Notes: generated from the sequence alone by a model not told the origin. DNA of 64,000 bases from Desulfobacteraceae bacterium (GCA_016743945.1 JADGFI010000004.1:124001-188000), one strand, 5' to 3'. Shown: positions 15,671 through 25,998, counted from the stretch's first letter. A program made the numbers and translations.

Positions 15671-18058
15671 ATGCCCTTAAAAACCAAGGTACTCATCATC
15701 TTATTGCTGATGTTTTCCCTGTTTGCCGCCTTAAACTATGGAATTCATCATTATCTCATTTTGCCGGGGTTTAAATCCCTTGAGGTCAGCGAGGCAAAAA
15801 AAGATATGCAACGCTGCATATGGGTTATTCAAAATGAAATCCATCAAATCGACGGTCTGTGCCATGACTGGGCTTCCTGGGATGATCTATACAATTTTAT
15901 AGCATCTTCTTCCCCCCAGTTTATAGAATCGAACTTGAACATGGATACCGTTATGAACAATGGGCTGAATCTTGTCTGTATAAGTGATATCCTGAATCGG
16001 ACGATATTCTGTGAAGAATGGGATCTTGATACCGGCAAAAAAAAAGAGCGAACAGACCTGCCCGGATATCTGCTCCTGGGAACGGATACTATTGATCTTT
16101 CCCCCCGGACGGAAAAGGGTCTGGCAGGGCTGAAGGCTTCAGGTATTTATAATAGTGATAAAGGGTTGATGTTGGTGAGTTCCCGTCCGATCCTCACCCG
16201 AAAGAACCAGGGTCCGGCCCGGGGAACCCTTGTCATGGGCCGGCTCCTCACCGGCACCTTCATGGCACAGCTCCGGCAGCAGACCCAGGTGATGTTTAAC
16301 ATCTTTGAAATAACGGATGAGCACCTGACCTCTGGGGAGATTGAAATTGTAAAGAAATTTTCGTCAGAAACCGCTTACATCATCGAAGAAGAAAGCCGAA
16401 ATAAACTTTTGGTATATTCGCTTTTTCCCAATACCATCGGCCCAAACTTATTTTTGGTCCGGGCAGAACTTGAGCGACCCATCTTGGAAAAAGGGCGGAC
16501 CATCTTCATATACTCGGTGCTGATGTTCACCTTTCTCGGGCTGTTCGTGGCCTTGCTGGTTATTGTGATCTTAAAAAAAATTATCATTTCCCCCATCTCG
16601 ATTTTGACCAGCCATGCCCTGGAAGTTTCAAAATCAGGGGATCTTTCAGCCCGTATCCATCTTTCCCAGAAGGACGAGATCGGTTTGCTGGGCAGGGAGA
16701 TAAACCGAATGCTAGGCCAGATGGAGCAGCAGACCACTGAGCTTGCCGGCATGAACCAGCAATTAAAAACAGATATTGAAAAACGAAAACAGGTGGAAAC
16801 CGAGCTCCGGGACAGTGAAGCCAGATTCAGAGGACTCCAGGGAGCCTCCTTCAGCGGCATCGTCATCCATGACCAGGGGAAGATAATCGATGTAAACCAG
16901 GCGATTTCAACCATCACGGGATATACGCCCGCTGAACTTGTCGGCATGGACGGGTTTAAGCTCATTGCCCCTGCCTGGCAGGCGACAGTCAAATCCAAGA
17001 TAGCGGCAGATGATGAGACCCCCTATGATGCGAAAGGACTCAAAAAGGATGGATCTGTCTATCCTTTAGAAATCCAGGGAAAGGAAATCCCCTATAAAGG
17101 ACGCATGGTAAGGGTGACGGAATTCAGGGACATCACCACCAGAACCCTGATGGAAAAAAAATTGAAAAATACCCTGGACGAGCTGACTGCCATAATTGAA
17201 AACAGCCAGGTGGGAATCATGGTTCTCAAGGGAGGCCGAATCTTGTACAAGGGGAACCAGCGGCTGGCTGACATCCTGGGATATGAAACCCCTGAATCGA
17301 TGATAGGCCTGAGGATGAAGGAACTTCATCTCTCCCTGGCCCGCTTTGAAGACTATGGGGAGAAACATTTCAACCGCCTGGTCCACGGAGAACAGATCCA
17401 GGTGGAGTACCAGTTGAAAAAAAAGGATGGCTCCCCGGTCTGGTGCACCCTTTCCGGCAAGGCCATTGACCCTTCCACACCTCCGGATTTGTCAAAAGGA
17501 GTGATATGGATGGTGGATGATATCACGGAAAAACGGCAATACCAGGATGAGCTCCAGAGGGTCGCCACCACAGACTATTTGACGGGGCTGTGCAACCGCA
17601 GGCAGTTTATGAAACTTTCCGCCATTGAACTGGAGCGGCAGTTACGGTATCCCCATTGCGGCCTGTCCCTTCTTATGCTGGATATTGACCATTTTAAGAC
17701 CGTCAACGATACCCATGGCCATGATATGGGAGATCTGCTTTTAAAGCAGTTTGCCAAAACCGGTCAAAAAACCTTAAGGGATGTGGATCTTTTCGCCCGG
17801 GTGGGAGGAGAAGAATTTGCCATACTCCTTCCGTCAACAGACGCCATCGGTGCCGTTGCCACGGCACATAGGTTCAGACAGGCCATTGAGACAAGTTTTG
17901 TTATCCAGGGCAGAGAAAAGCTTTCCATCACCGTAAGCCTTGGGGTTGCCCAATGGAAACCCGGCATCAAAGATATCGGAGAGATGCTCAAGCAGGCTGA
18001 TCATGCCCTGTACGTCGCAAAACAAAAAGGACGCAACAGGGTGGAGGTGTATCCTTAA
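15671..18058 (+). CDS. Membrane diguanylate cyclase (CHASE4-HAMP-PAS-PAS-GGDEF)
   Basis: A 795-residue protein. It has a first membrane helix (about 7-27), a periplasmic CHASE4-like domain (DGLCHDWASWDDLYNFI), a second helix near 283-305, HAMP, two PAS domains (about 385-500 and 505-620), and a GGDEF domain (about 625-792). The active-site loop is GGEEF, so cyclic-di-GMP synthesis is expected. RDVD lies five residues before it, a product-inhibition I-site. I chose the ATG at 15671 because AAAGG lies seven bases upstream; a TTG at 15647 would add eight residues. It stands alone, convergent with the GntR gene. Confidence 0.9.
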   Translation: MPLKTKVLIILLLMFSLFAALNYGIHHYLILPGFKSLEVSEAKKDMQRCIWVIQNEIHQIDGLCHDWASWDDLYNFIASSSPQFIESNLNMDTVMNNGLNLVCISDILNRTIFCEEWDLDTGKKKERTDLPGYLLLGTDTIDLSPRTEKGLAGLKASGIYNSDKGLMLVSSRPILTRKNQGPARGTLVMGRLLTGTFMAQLRQQTQVMFNIFEITDEHLTSGEIEIVKKFSSETAYIIEEESRNKLLVYSLFPNTIGPNLFLVRAELERPILEKGRTIFIYSVLMFTFLGLFVALLVIVILKKIIISPISILTSHALEVSKSGDLSARIHLSQKDEIGLLGREINRMLGQMEQQTTELAGMNQQLKTDIEKRKQVETELRDSEARFRGLQGASFSGIVIHDQGKIIDVNQAISTITGYTPAELVGMDGFKLIAPAWQATVKSKIAADDETPYDAKGLKKDGSVYPLEIQGKEIPYKGRMVRVTEFRDITTRTLMEKKLKNTLDELTAIIENSQVGIMVLKGGRILYKGNQRLADILGYETPESMIGLRMKELHLSLARFEDYGEKHFNRLVHGEQIQVEYQLKKKDGSPVWCTLSGKAIDPSTPPDLSKGVIWMVDDITEKRQYQDELQRVATTDYLTGLCNRRQFMKLSAIELERQLRYPHCGLSLLMLDIDHFKTVNDTHGHDMGDLLLKQFAKTGQKTLRDVDLFARVGGEEFAILLPSTDAIGAVATAHRFRQAIETSFVIQGREKLSITVSLGVAQWKPGIKDIGEMLKQADHALYVAKQKGRNRVEVYP

Positions 18059-18064
18059 AAAAAA

Positions 18065-18736
18065 CTAGTTCCGAATTCCCATGTTATAAAATTGTTTGAT
18101 AAAACTTTTTTGGTATTCAAAAGACCAGTGTTTTTGTTTTAATATTTCGGCCGCTTTTTTAAGGCTACCTTGTTTTAATAGTTTTATTAATTGCGCATGT
18201 TCCCTGCAATTTTGAAGCTCCCATTCTTTTATAAAATTTTGTCCTGGAAAATCATAAAGTCTTTGTTTGATTGGAATTATGAATTTTTTTAAAAAAGTAT
18301 TATCGGAAAGATCAATATAAATATCATGGAATTTGAGGTTTGTTTTAAACAGATCTTTAAAATCCTCTTTGTTGATATCTGATATCATTTTTTCATTGAG
18401 TTCTTCAAACCGCGAGAAATGCGACGGGTTAAACCTGTCAAAAAAATCCATAATAATAGAAGATTCTATAATGCCGATGGCATGATAGGAATTTTTCACA
18501 TCTAAAAACGTCAGGGTGTTAACCTTAACTCCCCGTCGGGGAAGGATGGTAACAAATCCTTCTGCTTCAAGTAAAATCAGGGCATCTCTAAGGGGCGTTT
18601 TGCTTATTCCCAGCTGCTCTGAAAGTTCCGCCATATTGATGGTTGAACCAGGAAGAAAAATACCAAGATTCATTTGCCTTCGTAGATATTGATAAACCTG
18701 CTCACTGAGTGATAAAACATTTAATTGGTTCTTCAT
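18065..18736 (-). CDS. GntR-family (FCD) regulator, likely of taurine utilisation
   Basis: A 223-residue protein. The winged helix-turn-helix at about 8-75 (LSEQVYQYLRRQMNLGIFLPGSTINMAELSEQLGISKTPLRDALILLEAEGFVTILPRRGVKV) is followed by an all-helical FCD-type ligand domain with His residues near 138 and 190. AAGGGA precedes the ATG. Its promoter region carries TTGACAG-N3-TCTGATGT, also found before xsc. I infer that it represses itself and the xsc-tpa-ald genes until an intermediate of taurine breakdown binds. The link rests on the shared element and position, not on a known orthologue. Confidence 0.85.
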   Translation of the reverse strand: MKNQLNVLSLSEQVYQYLRRQMNLGIFLPGSTINMAELSEQLGISKTPLRDALILLEAEGFVTILPRRGVKVNTLTFLDVKNSYHAIGIIESSIIMDFFDRFNPSHFSRFEELNEKMISDINKEDFKDLFKTNLKFHDIYIDLSDNTFLKKFIIPIKQRLYDFPGQNFIKEWELQNCREHAQLIKLLKQGSLKKAAEILKQKHWSFEYQKSFIKQFYNMGIRN

Positions 18737-18862
18737 CCAAATTTCCCTTTTTCATAAAGCTTTACATCCATTTCGATTTAAACGTAAGACTTAATATTGT
18801 TTTATTTCAACCTCTTTTTCAACCAAAGAGGTTTATCGATTTCAAATCCGCTATCCTTGCTT

Positions 18863-18900
18863 TCTGATATCTGATATATCACACATCAGAAAACTGTCAA
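18863..18900 (-). promoter_or_regulatory. GntR-gene promoter with operator half-sites
   Basis: On the - strand TTGACA spans 18900-18895, followed by TCTGATGT (18890-18883), the palindrome TGATATATCA (18872-18881) and another ATCAG/CTGAT pair. The order TTGACAG-N3-TCTGATGT is repeated before xsc at 25878-25895. It is most likely the site of the GntR regulator. Confidence 0.75.
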
Positions 18901-19091
18901 GGAAAAAAATTTTGATAGCTGCTGAAAAAATCTATCCGACAGGAAGGTTTTTTTGCCAGTTCAAACCTTACATCTTTGTTCGGATCGAGAACATAATAAT
19001 TTGATCCGTACTTTGGTTAAAATCGACGTTCTAGTCAACAGCTATTATTTTTAAAATTTACTTTGGATCGGCATTCATGTAAAATACTATA

Positions 19092-21962
19092 ATGATTATA
19101 TTTTTATCAAAACATCGTTGTCACGGGTTACGTATGATGGCGGGTATCTGTCTTGCTACAGCTCTCTTTCAGTTTTTTCCTTCCTTTGGTGAGGCTGACA
19201 ACAGCCCCGATCCAGTTCAGCTGACCCGGGAAGAGATGGCCTGGATCCAGGCCAACCCCATTGTAACCGTTGGAATTGACAAGGACTTTGCCCCCATTGA
19301 ACACCTTGATGAACACGGTGAGTATATTGGCGTGACGGCCGATTTTTTAAAGCTGATCGAGTCCAGAACCGGCCTTGGGTTTAAAATCGAACAGTCTTAT
19401 ACCTGGGAAGAGAGCATTTCTCTTGTCAAGGCGGGTAAAATAGACATGCTTGGCGCAGCAGTCTCCTCTCCCCAGCGGGCAGCGTTCATGAACTTTACGC
19501 TTCCCTATGCTCGCCTCTCCGGTGTGATTATTGTCCAAAAAAACATCAGAGAACCCATGTCCCTTGAAAAGCTGAAGGGAATGAAGGTAACAGTAGTTCA
19601 TAATTATATCTGGAAGGATATTCTTGAAACGGATTATCCCGACCTGAAGCTTGATCCCGTGCCCAACATTGAAACCGCCCTGAAAAAAGTATCCTTTGGC
19701 ATGGCAGATGCCATGGTGGGATACATGGCATCTGCCTCCCATCACAGTGAGCGCCTGGGGATTTCCAATCTGCGCGTTTCCGGGGAGACCATTGCCATTT
19801 TGGGAATCTCCTTTGCGGTGAACAAGGAGCTTTTGCCCCTGCGCTCCATCCTTGATAAGGTGCTGACCACCACCACAGATGCCCAGAAAAAAAATATCCT
19901 ACGCAAATGGGTGAGCCTGGATTTTCTTCCTCCCAATGATTTTCAAAGGTTCAAGTGGGCACTGCTTTTGCTTCTTATTGCAGGCGTTGTTATCTTGCTT
20001 GGAATAAAGGTCAATGCCCAGCTTGCACTGAAAAAGGCCTACCATGAACTGGAAAAACGGGTGGAGGAGCGCACTGCTGAACTGAGCAGTACCAATGAAG
20101 CTCTGAAGATGGCCAAGGAAGCGGCAGATGCCGCAACCCACGCCAAGAGTGATTTTTTGGCAAATATGAGCCATGAAATTCGCACCCCCATGAACGGTGT
20201 GATCACCGCCTCAGAACTGGTGATGAATGAAACCCTTCCGCCCAAAATTGTCCGTTATATGGAGATTATCAATACATCCGGCCATGCTCTGTTGGGAGTC
20301 ATTGATGATATCCTGGATTTTTCAAAAATTGAAGCAGGTAAGCTGGATCTTGAGTACCGCCCCTTTCACCTTGGAAAACTCATGGACCTTTTGCAGGAGC
20401 TATTTTCCCATAGAATTGCCAAAAAACAGATCGGTTTTGTCATGGATATTTCCCCGGACACCCCTCTTTATCTTGTGGGGGATTCTTTCAGACTGCAGCA
20501 GATTTTAATAAATCTGGTCAGTAATGCCGTAAAGTTTACCGACGAAAAGGGAAAAATCGTTGTCAGTGTACAGGGTCGGGAGACCGGGGTCGATGAGATT
20601 CAACTCAATTTTTCCGTGGAAGATACAGGTATCGGCATTGCACCGGAACATCAGGACCTGCTATTTACACCGTTTTCACAAGTCGATGCCTCCACCACCC
20701 GAAAATATGGTGGCAGCGGCCTGGGACTTTGCATCTGCGGACAACTGGTGGAGATGATGGGCGGACACATCCGGGTTCAAAGCCAGCCAGGAAAGGGAAG
20801 TCGCTTTATCTTCACCATTACCTTGGAACGATCGCCCGTTGAAGTCACGAACACGAATCTCTCCTCTTCCTCTTCTCCTGATATAATCTCCCAGTATCAT
20901 TCGTTTTTCAAGGGGCGACGCCTGCTGGTTGTTGAGGACAATCCCACCAACCAGGAAATTACCCTTGCGGTTCTGGATCTTGTCGGGATACAACCAAGGC
21001 TTGTGGACAATGGCATGGCGGCTTTGGCGGCAGTGAAAGAGATGCCTTTTGATGCGGTGCTGATGGATATTCAAATGCCTCAAATGGATGGTTTCGAAAC
21101 CACCCGTGCCATCCGCAGGATAAAGGCCCACGATACGCTTCCCATCATTGCCATGACCGCCCATACCCTTAAGGGAGACAAGGAAAAGTGCATGGCCGCT
21201 GGCATGGATGGATACATATCAAAACCGGTAAGCCAGGAAAAGCTGTTCAAAGTGTTGAAAGAAGTGATCCATAGGCATGCGTCAGCATCGCAAGTTCCCA
21301 GTGGGGCTTGCGATCTGGGGCGTGGAAGCGCCAACAAAATCTATCAGGGTACCATACTGCCTTCTGTTGTACCGGGGATCGACATTTACCCTGCCATGGA
21401 ACGGCTGGGGGCGGATGACCCTACTTTTTTACGGCTTTTGGAAACTTTTGCCCGGAACCATCAACCGATGATGGCGGCGATGAAAGCCCACTGGCAGGAT
21501 CAAGATGCTGTGCAGCTGGCAGCCCTTTTGCACAGTATCAAGGGGGCCTCTTCGGGAATCGGTGCCACCACTCTCGCCCGTCTGGCTGAAACCTATGAAC
21601 AGGCGTGCCAACAGGAGAAGGACCTATTGTCACTGAATAGCGAAAATCTGGATATCTTTGAACAAGAGTTTCAACGGGTACTGAAGGCCATTGAGGGCCT
21701 GTTGGACTCCCGAAATTCCCTGGAGAAATCAACTCCAGCCAGCCCTGTTGATGGGGTCAGGGCAGACAAGGTGCTCCATCGTTTGAAACAGGCATTAACC
21801 CAATATGAACTCAAGGCGGTTGAAACGCAGTTTGATCTGTTGGAATCTGTTTTTGACCACCCCGTAATGGAAGAGATAAAGGAGCAGATAGCTTCCTTTG
21901 ATTATGACCATGCGCTTGAAGCTGTGGAGACATTGATCCCCCTGCTGGAGGAGCAGCCATGA
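19092..21962 (+). CDS. BvgS-like hybrid sensor kinase with periplasmic binding domain
   Basis: A 956-residue protein: signal region (1-35), SBP_bac_3-type binding domain (about 55-275; [33 protein letters not shown]), membrane helix (about 288-306), coiled coil, HisKA with His361 ([15 protein letters not shown]), ATPase (N box near 476, G boxes DTGIGIA and GSGLGLCI), receiver with Asp659 ([12 protein letters not shown]), and HPt with His814 ([11 protein letters not shown]). This is a full phosphorelay in one chain. The binding domain belongs to a family that usually binds amino-acid-like compounds, so taurine or alanine is a sensible candidate ligand. Its stop overlaps the start of the sigma54 activator, its obvious partner. 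Confidence 0.92.
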   Translation: MIIFLSKHRCHGLRMMAGICLATALFQFFPSFGEADNSPDPVQLTREEMAWIQANPIVTVGIDKDFAPIEHLDEHGEYIGVTADFLKLIESRTGLGFKIEQSYTWEESISLVKAGKIDMLGAAVSSPQRAAFMNFTLPYARLSGVIIVQKNIREPMSLEKLKGMKVTVVHNYIWKDILETDYPDLKLDPVPNIETALKKVSFGMADAMVGYMASASHHSERLGISNLRVSGETIAILGISFAVNKELLPLRSILDKVLTTTTDAQKKNILRKWVSLDFLPPNDFQRFKWALLLLLIAGVVILLGIKVNAQLALKKAYHELEKRVEERTAELSSTNEALKMAKEAADAATHAKSDFLANMSHEIRTPMNGVITASELVMNETLPPKIVRYMEIINTSGHALLGVIDDILDFSKIEAGKLDLEYRPFHLGKLMDLLQELFSHRIAKKQIGFVMDISPDTPLYLVGDSFRLQQILINLVSNAVKFTDEKGKIVVSVQGRETGVDEIQLNFSVEDTGIGIAPEHQDLLFTPFSQVDASTTRKYGGSGLGLCICGQLVEMMGGHIRVQSQPGKGSRFIFTITLERSPVEVTNTNLSSSSSPDIISQYHSFFKGRRLLVVEDNPTNQEITLAVLDLVGIQPRLVDNGMAALAAVKEMPFDAVLMDIQMPQMDGFETTRAIRRIKAHDTLPIIAMTAHTLKGDKEKCMAAGMDGYISKPVSQEKLFKVLKEVIHRHASASQVPSGACDLGRGSANKIYQGTILPSVVPGIDIYPAMERLGADDPTFLRLLETFARNHQPMMAAMKAHWQDQDAVQLAALLHSIKGASSGIGATTLARLAETYEQACQQEKDLLSLNSENLDIFEQEFQRVLKAIEGLLDSRNSLEKSTPASPVDGVRADKVLHRLKQALTQYELKAVETQFDLLESVFDHPVMEEIKEQIASFDYDHALEAVETLIPLLEEQP

Positions 21963-23740
21963 ATACCACTGAACATCTTATCATGATTGTGGATGACAAT
22001 GTCACCAATATTCAACTGCTGGCAGGAACCCTGAAGGCACAATATCGGCTGGCCATTGTCAAAAGCGGCAAAAAGGCCTTGGAATTTACCCGTCATCAGC
22101 TTCCGGATCTGATACTTCTCGATATCATGATGCCGGAGATGAGCGGTTTTGAAGTGTGTGAACACTTGAAAAAGGATCCCCGCACCCGGGAAATCCCCAT
22201 TATATTCATCACGGCCATCAATGCAACCGATCAGAAGACAAAGGGCTTTGGAATGGGGGCAGTGGATTATATCACCAAGCCGTTTCACGCGGCAGAAGTA
22301 CTGGCCCGTGTCCATACCCACCTTTCACTGAGAAAAATGCATGAAGTGCTTGAAGAGAAAAAGAATATCATTGCCCATGCCCTGGATGAAAAAAGCCGTC
22401 AGCTCGACACCCTCATCGACAACCTGCCTGGCATGGTCTACCGCTCTTCCTTTGATGGGGACTGGCACACCACCTTCGTAAGTGACGGGTGCCAGGCGCT
22501 GACCGGATATCTGCCCGACGCATTTACCGGTTGTAAAGGCCGTCATTATGATCTCATCATCCTTGATAAAGAGAGGGGGGGGGTGGGGAAAAAAATTGAC
22601 AAGGCCCTTGCCAACCGGATCGATTTTGGAGAAACATACCGCATCCAAACGGCATCCAAACAGGAGAAATGGGTATGGGAACAGGGTGTCGGCATTTATG
22701 ATCAAAAGGGTAGGCTGACCGGCATTGAAGGGTTTATCTCTGACATCACGGAAAAACAAAAAGGCGAATTGGCCCTGCGTCGGGAAAACAGCCGGTTAAA
22801 ATCCAGGATCCTCAAGCGGGACCGATTTGATGATATTATTGGCGCCTCTCCTGTCATGCAGAAGGTTTACGATTTGATTCTCAAGGCAGCCGTCCGGGAG
22901 GATAACGTCATCATCTACGGCCCATCCGGTACCGGCAAGGAGCTTGTGGCAAAAGCGATCCATACCAACAGCCTGAGAAATAAGGAAAATTTTGTTCCGG
23001 TCAACTGCGGTGCCATCCATGAATCGCTTTTTGAAAGTGAATTCTTTGGCCATAAAAAAGGTGCTTTCAGCGGTGCCAACACGGATAAAATAGGAATTTT
23101 GGACAAGGCAGACGGTGGAACTCTGTTCCTGGATGAACTGGGTGAAATCTCCCTTGCCATGCAGGTCAAGCTTTTACGGGTCATGGATGGAAACGGCTTT
23201 ATCCCCGTGGGCGGCACTGTTGTGAAAAAACCCGATATTCGGTTTGTGTCCGCAACCAACCGTGATCTTACGCAGATGGTTCGAAAGAAGCGGATCCGGG
23301 AGGATTTTTTCTTTCGCATTCACATCATCCCCATCACACTGCCGTCCCTGAAGGCACGAAAAGAGGATATTCCCAAGCTCATTGCGCATTTTCTGGATTC
23401 ATATCCGAAAAACGAAGATATGTCCCCTGTCACCCCTGAAATCATCTCTGCAATGACCCACTATCACTGGCCGGGTAATGTCCGGCAGCTTCAAAATGCC
23501 CTCTATCAATACCTGACCATAGGAGAGCTGGAGTTTCTGGATCCGGGCCTGGAAAAAGGAACAGATAGAGCGCAAGACCGGGAAGAGGACCTTAAAAATG
23601 CCCTTGAGACATTTGAAAAGCGCTTCATTGAAACAGTTTTGATCAAATATGAATACCGAAAGCTGATGGTTGCAGACAAGCTGGGAATTAACCGAAAGAC
23701 CCTCTTCAGAAAAATAAAACACCACGATATTAAAATATAG
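21959..23740 (+). CDS. Sigma54-dependent response regulator (REC-PAS-AAA+-Fis)
   Basis: A 593-residue protein: receiver with Asp55 (LILLDIMMPEMSG), PAS (about 145-265), AAA+ activator domain with Walker A GPSGTGKE (321-328), sigma54-contact loop GAFSGA (368-373, usual form GAFTGA) and Walker B GGTLFLDE (386-393), and a C-terminal Fis-type helix-turn-helix (RKLMVADKLGINRKTLFRKIKHH). ATGA overlap with the kinase gene means co-translation. It should receive phosphate from the upstream relay and activate sigma54 promoters, most simply the one at 24099 before the symporter gene. The Thr to Ser change in the contact loop is conservative. Confidence 0.93.
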   Translation: MNTTEHLIMIVDDNVTNIQLLAGTLKAQYRLAIVKSGKKALEFTRHQLPDLILLDIMMPEMSGFEVCEHLKKDPRTREIPIIFITAINATDQKTKGFGMGAVDYITKPFHAAEVLARVHTHLSLRKMHEVLEEKKNIIAHALDEKSRQLDTLIDNLPGMVYRSSFDGDWHTTFVSDGCQALTGYLPDAFTGCKGRHYDLIILDKERGGVGKKIDKALANRIDFGETYRIQTASKQEKWVWEQGVGIYDQKGRLTGIEGFISDITEKQKGELALRRENSRLKSRILKRDRFDDIIGASPVMQKVYDLILKAAVREDNVIIYGPSGTGKELVAKAIHTNSLRNKENFVPVNCGAIHESLFESEFFGHKKGAFSGANTDKIGILDKADGGTLFLDELGEISLAMQVKLLRVMDGNGFIPVGGTVVKKPDIRFVSATNRDLTQMVRKKRIREDFFFRIHIIPITLPSLKARKEDIPKLIAHFLDSYPKNEDMSPVTPEIISAMTHYHWPGNVRQLQNALYQYLTIGELEFLDPGLEKGTDRAQDREEDLKNALETFEKRFIETVLIKYEYRKLMVADKLGINRKTLFRKIKHHDIKI

Positions 23741-23926
23741 CGCCAGGTGATCCTCCTGATGGTTGATCGGATACTGCGGGTGGTGACTAAAATTGTATAT
23801 AGATCGTAAAGGGGACAGATAGGCCCCCTGATCTCCGGGGGAAAATTAGGTTTTCCGGCGATCCCATGGCATCTCAACCCTTTTTTAGCAGGAAGATCAA
23901 CAGGGTTTGAGACAAACCATTGGGCC

Positions 23927-23942
23927 GGGGCGCCCAGGCCCC
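23927..23942 (+). promoter_or_regulatory. Candidate upstream activator site 1
   Basis: GGGGC-GCCCAG-GCCCC, an inverted repeat with a six-base centre, recurs at 24019-24034 in almost the same form. It is centred about 190 bases before the expected start of the sigma54 promoter, within the usual range for enhancer sites of sigma54 activators. Confidence 0.6.
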
Positions 23943-24018
23943 CGCCCTCTAAACCGTTTGCCAAATGATGATTTTTTTATTTATTTCAATGAGTTATCTG
24001 TGTGGCAGCTGGTTGGCC

Positions 24019-24034
24019 GGGGCACCCAAGCCCC
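24019..24034 (+). promoter_or_regulatory. Candidate upstream activator site 2
   Basis: GGGGC-ACCCAA-GCCCC, the second copy, 92 bases from the first and centred about 100 bases before the expected transcription start. The flanking TTGG-CCGGGG is also shared between the copies. Confidence 0.6.
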
Positions 24035-24098
24035 ATCCAAAAGGGTGGTTCAAATTTTAAAACTGTATAATTTCAATCGGTTAACTATATTTTTATTT

Positions 24099-24115
24099 CT
24101 GGCATGGCCATTGCA
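24099..24115 (+). promoter_or_regulatory. Sigma54 (-24/-12) promoter for the AGCS symporter gene
   Basis: CTGGCATGGCCATTGCA fits YTGGCAYGRNNNTTGCW, with the invariant GG (24101-24102) and GC (24113-24114) separated by ten bases. It lies about 85 bases before the symporter start and directly downstream of the sigma54 activator gene. Confidence 0.82.
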
Positions 24116-24197
24116 AACAATGAATACCAGTACTGAACTGCTGCGAATGGATGGCACTTCCTTTGATTCACTATTACCAAAAAGGTCAGGATACCCT

Positions 24198-25772
24198 ATG
24201 AAGTTAAAAAAGCATTTTTTTTCCGCATGGCTGATATTGTTTACAGTCTTAACAACCCATTCCCAGGCCTTTGCCCAGGGCATTGATGATGCCATCAACA
24301 ATGCCTTGACACCTGTTTCCAATCTGTTGGTGTCCTTTGTCTTCTTTAAAGTCAATGTGGCAGGAGTTGGCATTCCCCTTGTGGTGGCATGGCTTGTGGC
24401 GGGGTCTGTTTTTTGTACCGTCTATCTTGAATATATTAATATTCGGGGCTTCAAACATGCCCTCAGACTCATCAAGGGTGATTTCAGCGATGGGAAAGGC
24501 AAAGGAGAAATCAGTCACTTTAATGCATTGTGTACGGCCGTGTCAGGAACAGTGGGCATCGGAAATATTGCAGGAATCCCCATTGCCATTGCTGCCGGTG
24601 GTCCAGGCGCTGTATTCTGGATGCTGGTTGCCGGCTTTCTGGGAATGTCCACCAAATTTGTGGAATGTACCCTTGCTGTGATGTTTCGCAAGGAAAACGC
24701 CGATGGTACCGTTTCCGGCGGCCCCATGTATTACCTGACCCAGGGGCTGGCAAAAATCGGAAGGCCTAAAATGGGTAAGGCCCTGGGCGGTTTCTATGCC
24801 TTTGGTATCCTGTTCGGCTGCCTGGGCATTGGCAACATGTTCCAGTCAAACCAGGCATACAGCCAGTTTCTTGTGGTCACCGGGGGAGAGGTCTCTTTTT
24901 TTGCTGACAAGGGATGGTTGTTCGGCCTTCTGTTTGCCATGATCGTTTTTTTTGTGATTATCGGGGGGATCAAAAGCATTGCCAGGGTGGCATCAAAGCT
25001 TGTGCCCTTCATGGCCATATTATATATCGTAACGGCCCTGGTGGTCATTTTCATGAATGCAAAATATATTCCTGCAGCCATCTCCATGATCCTGGACGGT
25101 GCCTTTAACGGCAAAGCACTGGGCGGCGGTATGCTGGGGGCCATTGTGGTCGGTTTTCAACGGGCTGTTTTTTCCAATGAGGCAGGTCTCGGGTCTGCGG
25201 CAATCGCCCATTCTGCCGTTCAGACAAAAGAACCGATTACAGAAGGGTTTGTCTCCATTTTGGAACCAACCCTGGATACCCTCATTGTTCTGGCCATCAC
25301 CTCTCTTGTGATCACCACGAGCATGGTTGCAGATCCGATTTTTGCTTCAAATCTTCTGGGAAACACCTTGACGGGTATGGCGGCTTCGTCTGCTGCTTTT
25401 ACCGCTCATTTTCCCTTTGCCAAATACCTTCTTTCTGCTGCGGGAATGCTCTTTGCGCTTTCCACGGCCTTGGCATGGTCCTATTATGGCCTCAACGGTT
25501 GGACGTATATTTTTGGCGATAACAAAAAGGGTAAAATTCTTTATAATTTTATTTTCTGCATCTGTTTTGCCCTGGGATCCTCCATTCAGCTTGGCAGCTT
25601 AATGGACATCTCCGATGCCCTGGTCTTTCTCATCTGTGTACCCAATGTATTGGGTTTGTTCATGCTGGCACCCATGGTAAAAGCCGAGCTTAATATTTAC
25701 TGGGAAAAGGTCAAAACCGGAAAGATTCGTCCCACTATGGCGAATTCTGGTCTGGGCAAAGCCGAGGCATGA
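24198..25772 (+). CDS. AGCS-family sodium:amino acid (alanine/taurine?) symporter
   Basis: A 524-residue protein. An N-terminal hydrophobic leader (MKLKKHFFSAWLILFTVLTTHSQAFAQG) is followed by about 11 membrane helices with the family signature SGTVGIGNIAGIPIAIAAGGPGAVFWM and SNEAGLGSAAIAHSA. Family members import alanine or glycine with sodium. Placed before xsc-tpa-ald and after a sigma54 system, it may import taurine, or take back alanine formed by the aminotransferase. I chose the ATG at 24198, which gives a proper leader and lies after the sigma54 promoter; the open frame reaches further upstream but across that promoter. Confidence 0.9.
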   Translation: MKLKKHFFSAWLILFTVLTTHSQAFAQGIDDAINNALTPVSNLLVSFVFFKVNVAGVGIPLVVAWLVAGSVFCTVYLEYINIRGFKHALRLIKGDFSDGKGKGEISHFNALCTAVSGTVGIGNIAGIPIAIAAGGPGAVFWMLVAGFLGMSTKFVECTLAVMFRKENADGTVSGGPMYYLTQGLAKIGRPKMGKALGGFYAFGILFGCLGIGNMFQSNQAYSQFLVVTGGEVSFFADKGWLFGLLFAMIVFFVIIGGIKSIARVASKLVPFMAILYIVTALVVIFMNAKYIPAAISMILDGAFNGKALGGGMLGAIVVGFQRAVFSNEAGLGSAAIAHSAVQTKEPITEGFVSILEPTLDTLIVLAITSLVITTSMVADPIFASNLLGNTLTGMAASSAAFTAHFPFAKYLLSAAGMLFALSTALAWSYYGLNGWTYIFGDNKKGKILYNFIFCICFALGSSIQLGSLMDISDALVFLICVPNVLGLFMLAPMVKAELNIYWEKVKTGKIRPTMANSGLGKAEA

Positions 25773-25877
25773 TCTGATGTTGTCTTCGATTTTACAAGCC
25801 AGGCGCTGTTTCTTTGTTTTTTTTCTCGACGGCTTTCTGGGAAAAAAACAATTTTTTAAAAACAATTACAATTTTTC

Positions 25878-25903
25878 TTGACAGATATCTGATGTCAGAT
25901 ATC
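25878..25903 (+). promoter_or_regulatory. xsc promoter with perfect palindromic operator
   Basis: TTGACA (25878-25883) is followed at once by the perfect palindrome GATATCTGATGTCAGATATC (25884-25903), which fills the spacer and reaches the -10 region (TATCAG, a weak match). The element TTGACAG-N3-TCTGATGT is the same as before the GntR gene. Binding here would block polymerase. Confidence 0.82.
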
Positions 25904-25998
25904 AGCAATAAAACAACAACGAATATCCGGCTGAATACTGCAGGATATAATCCTGGAAACTACAGGAAAAACCAATTAATGATGGAGGGAATAGAACA

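Noticed and set aside
23831..23855. GC-rich hairpin CCCCC/GGGGG after the sigma54 activator gene
   Set aside because: Short stem, no T run; may be chance in a GC-rich patch.
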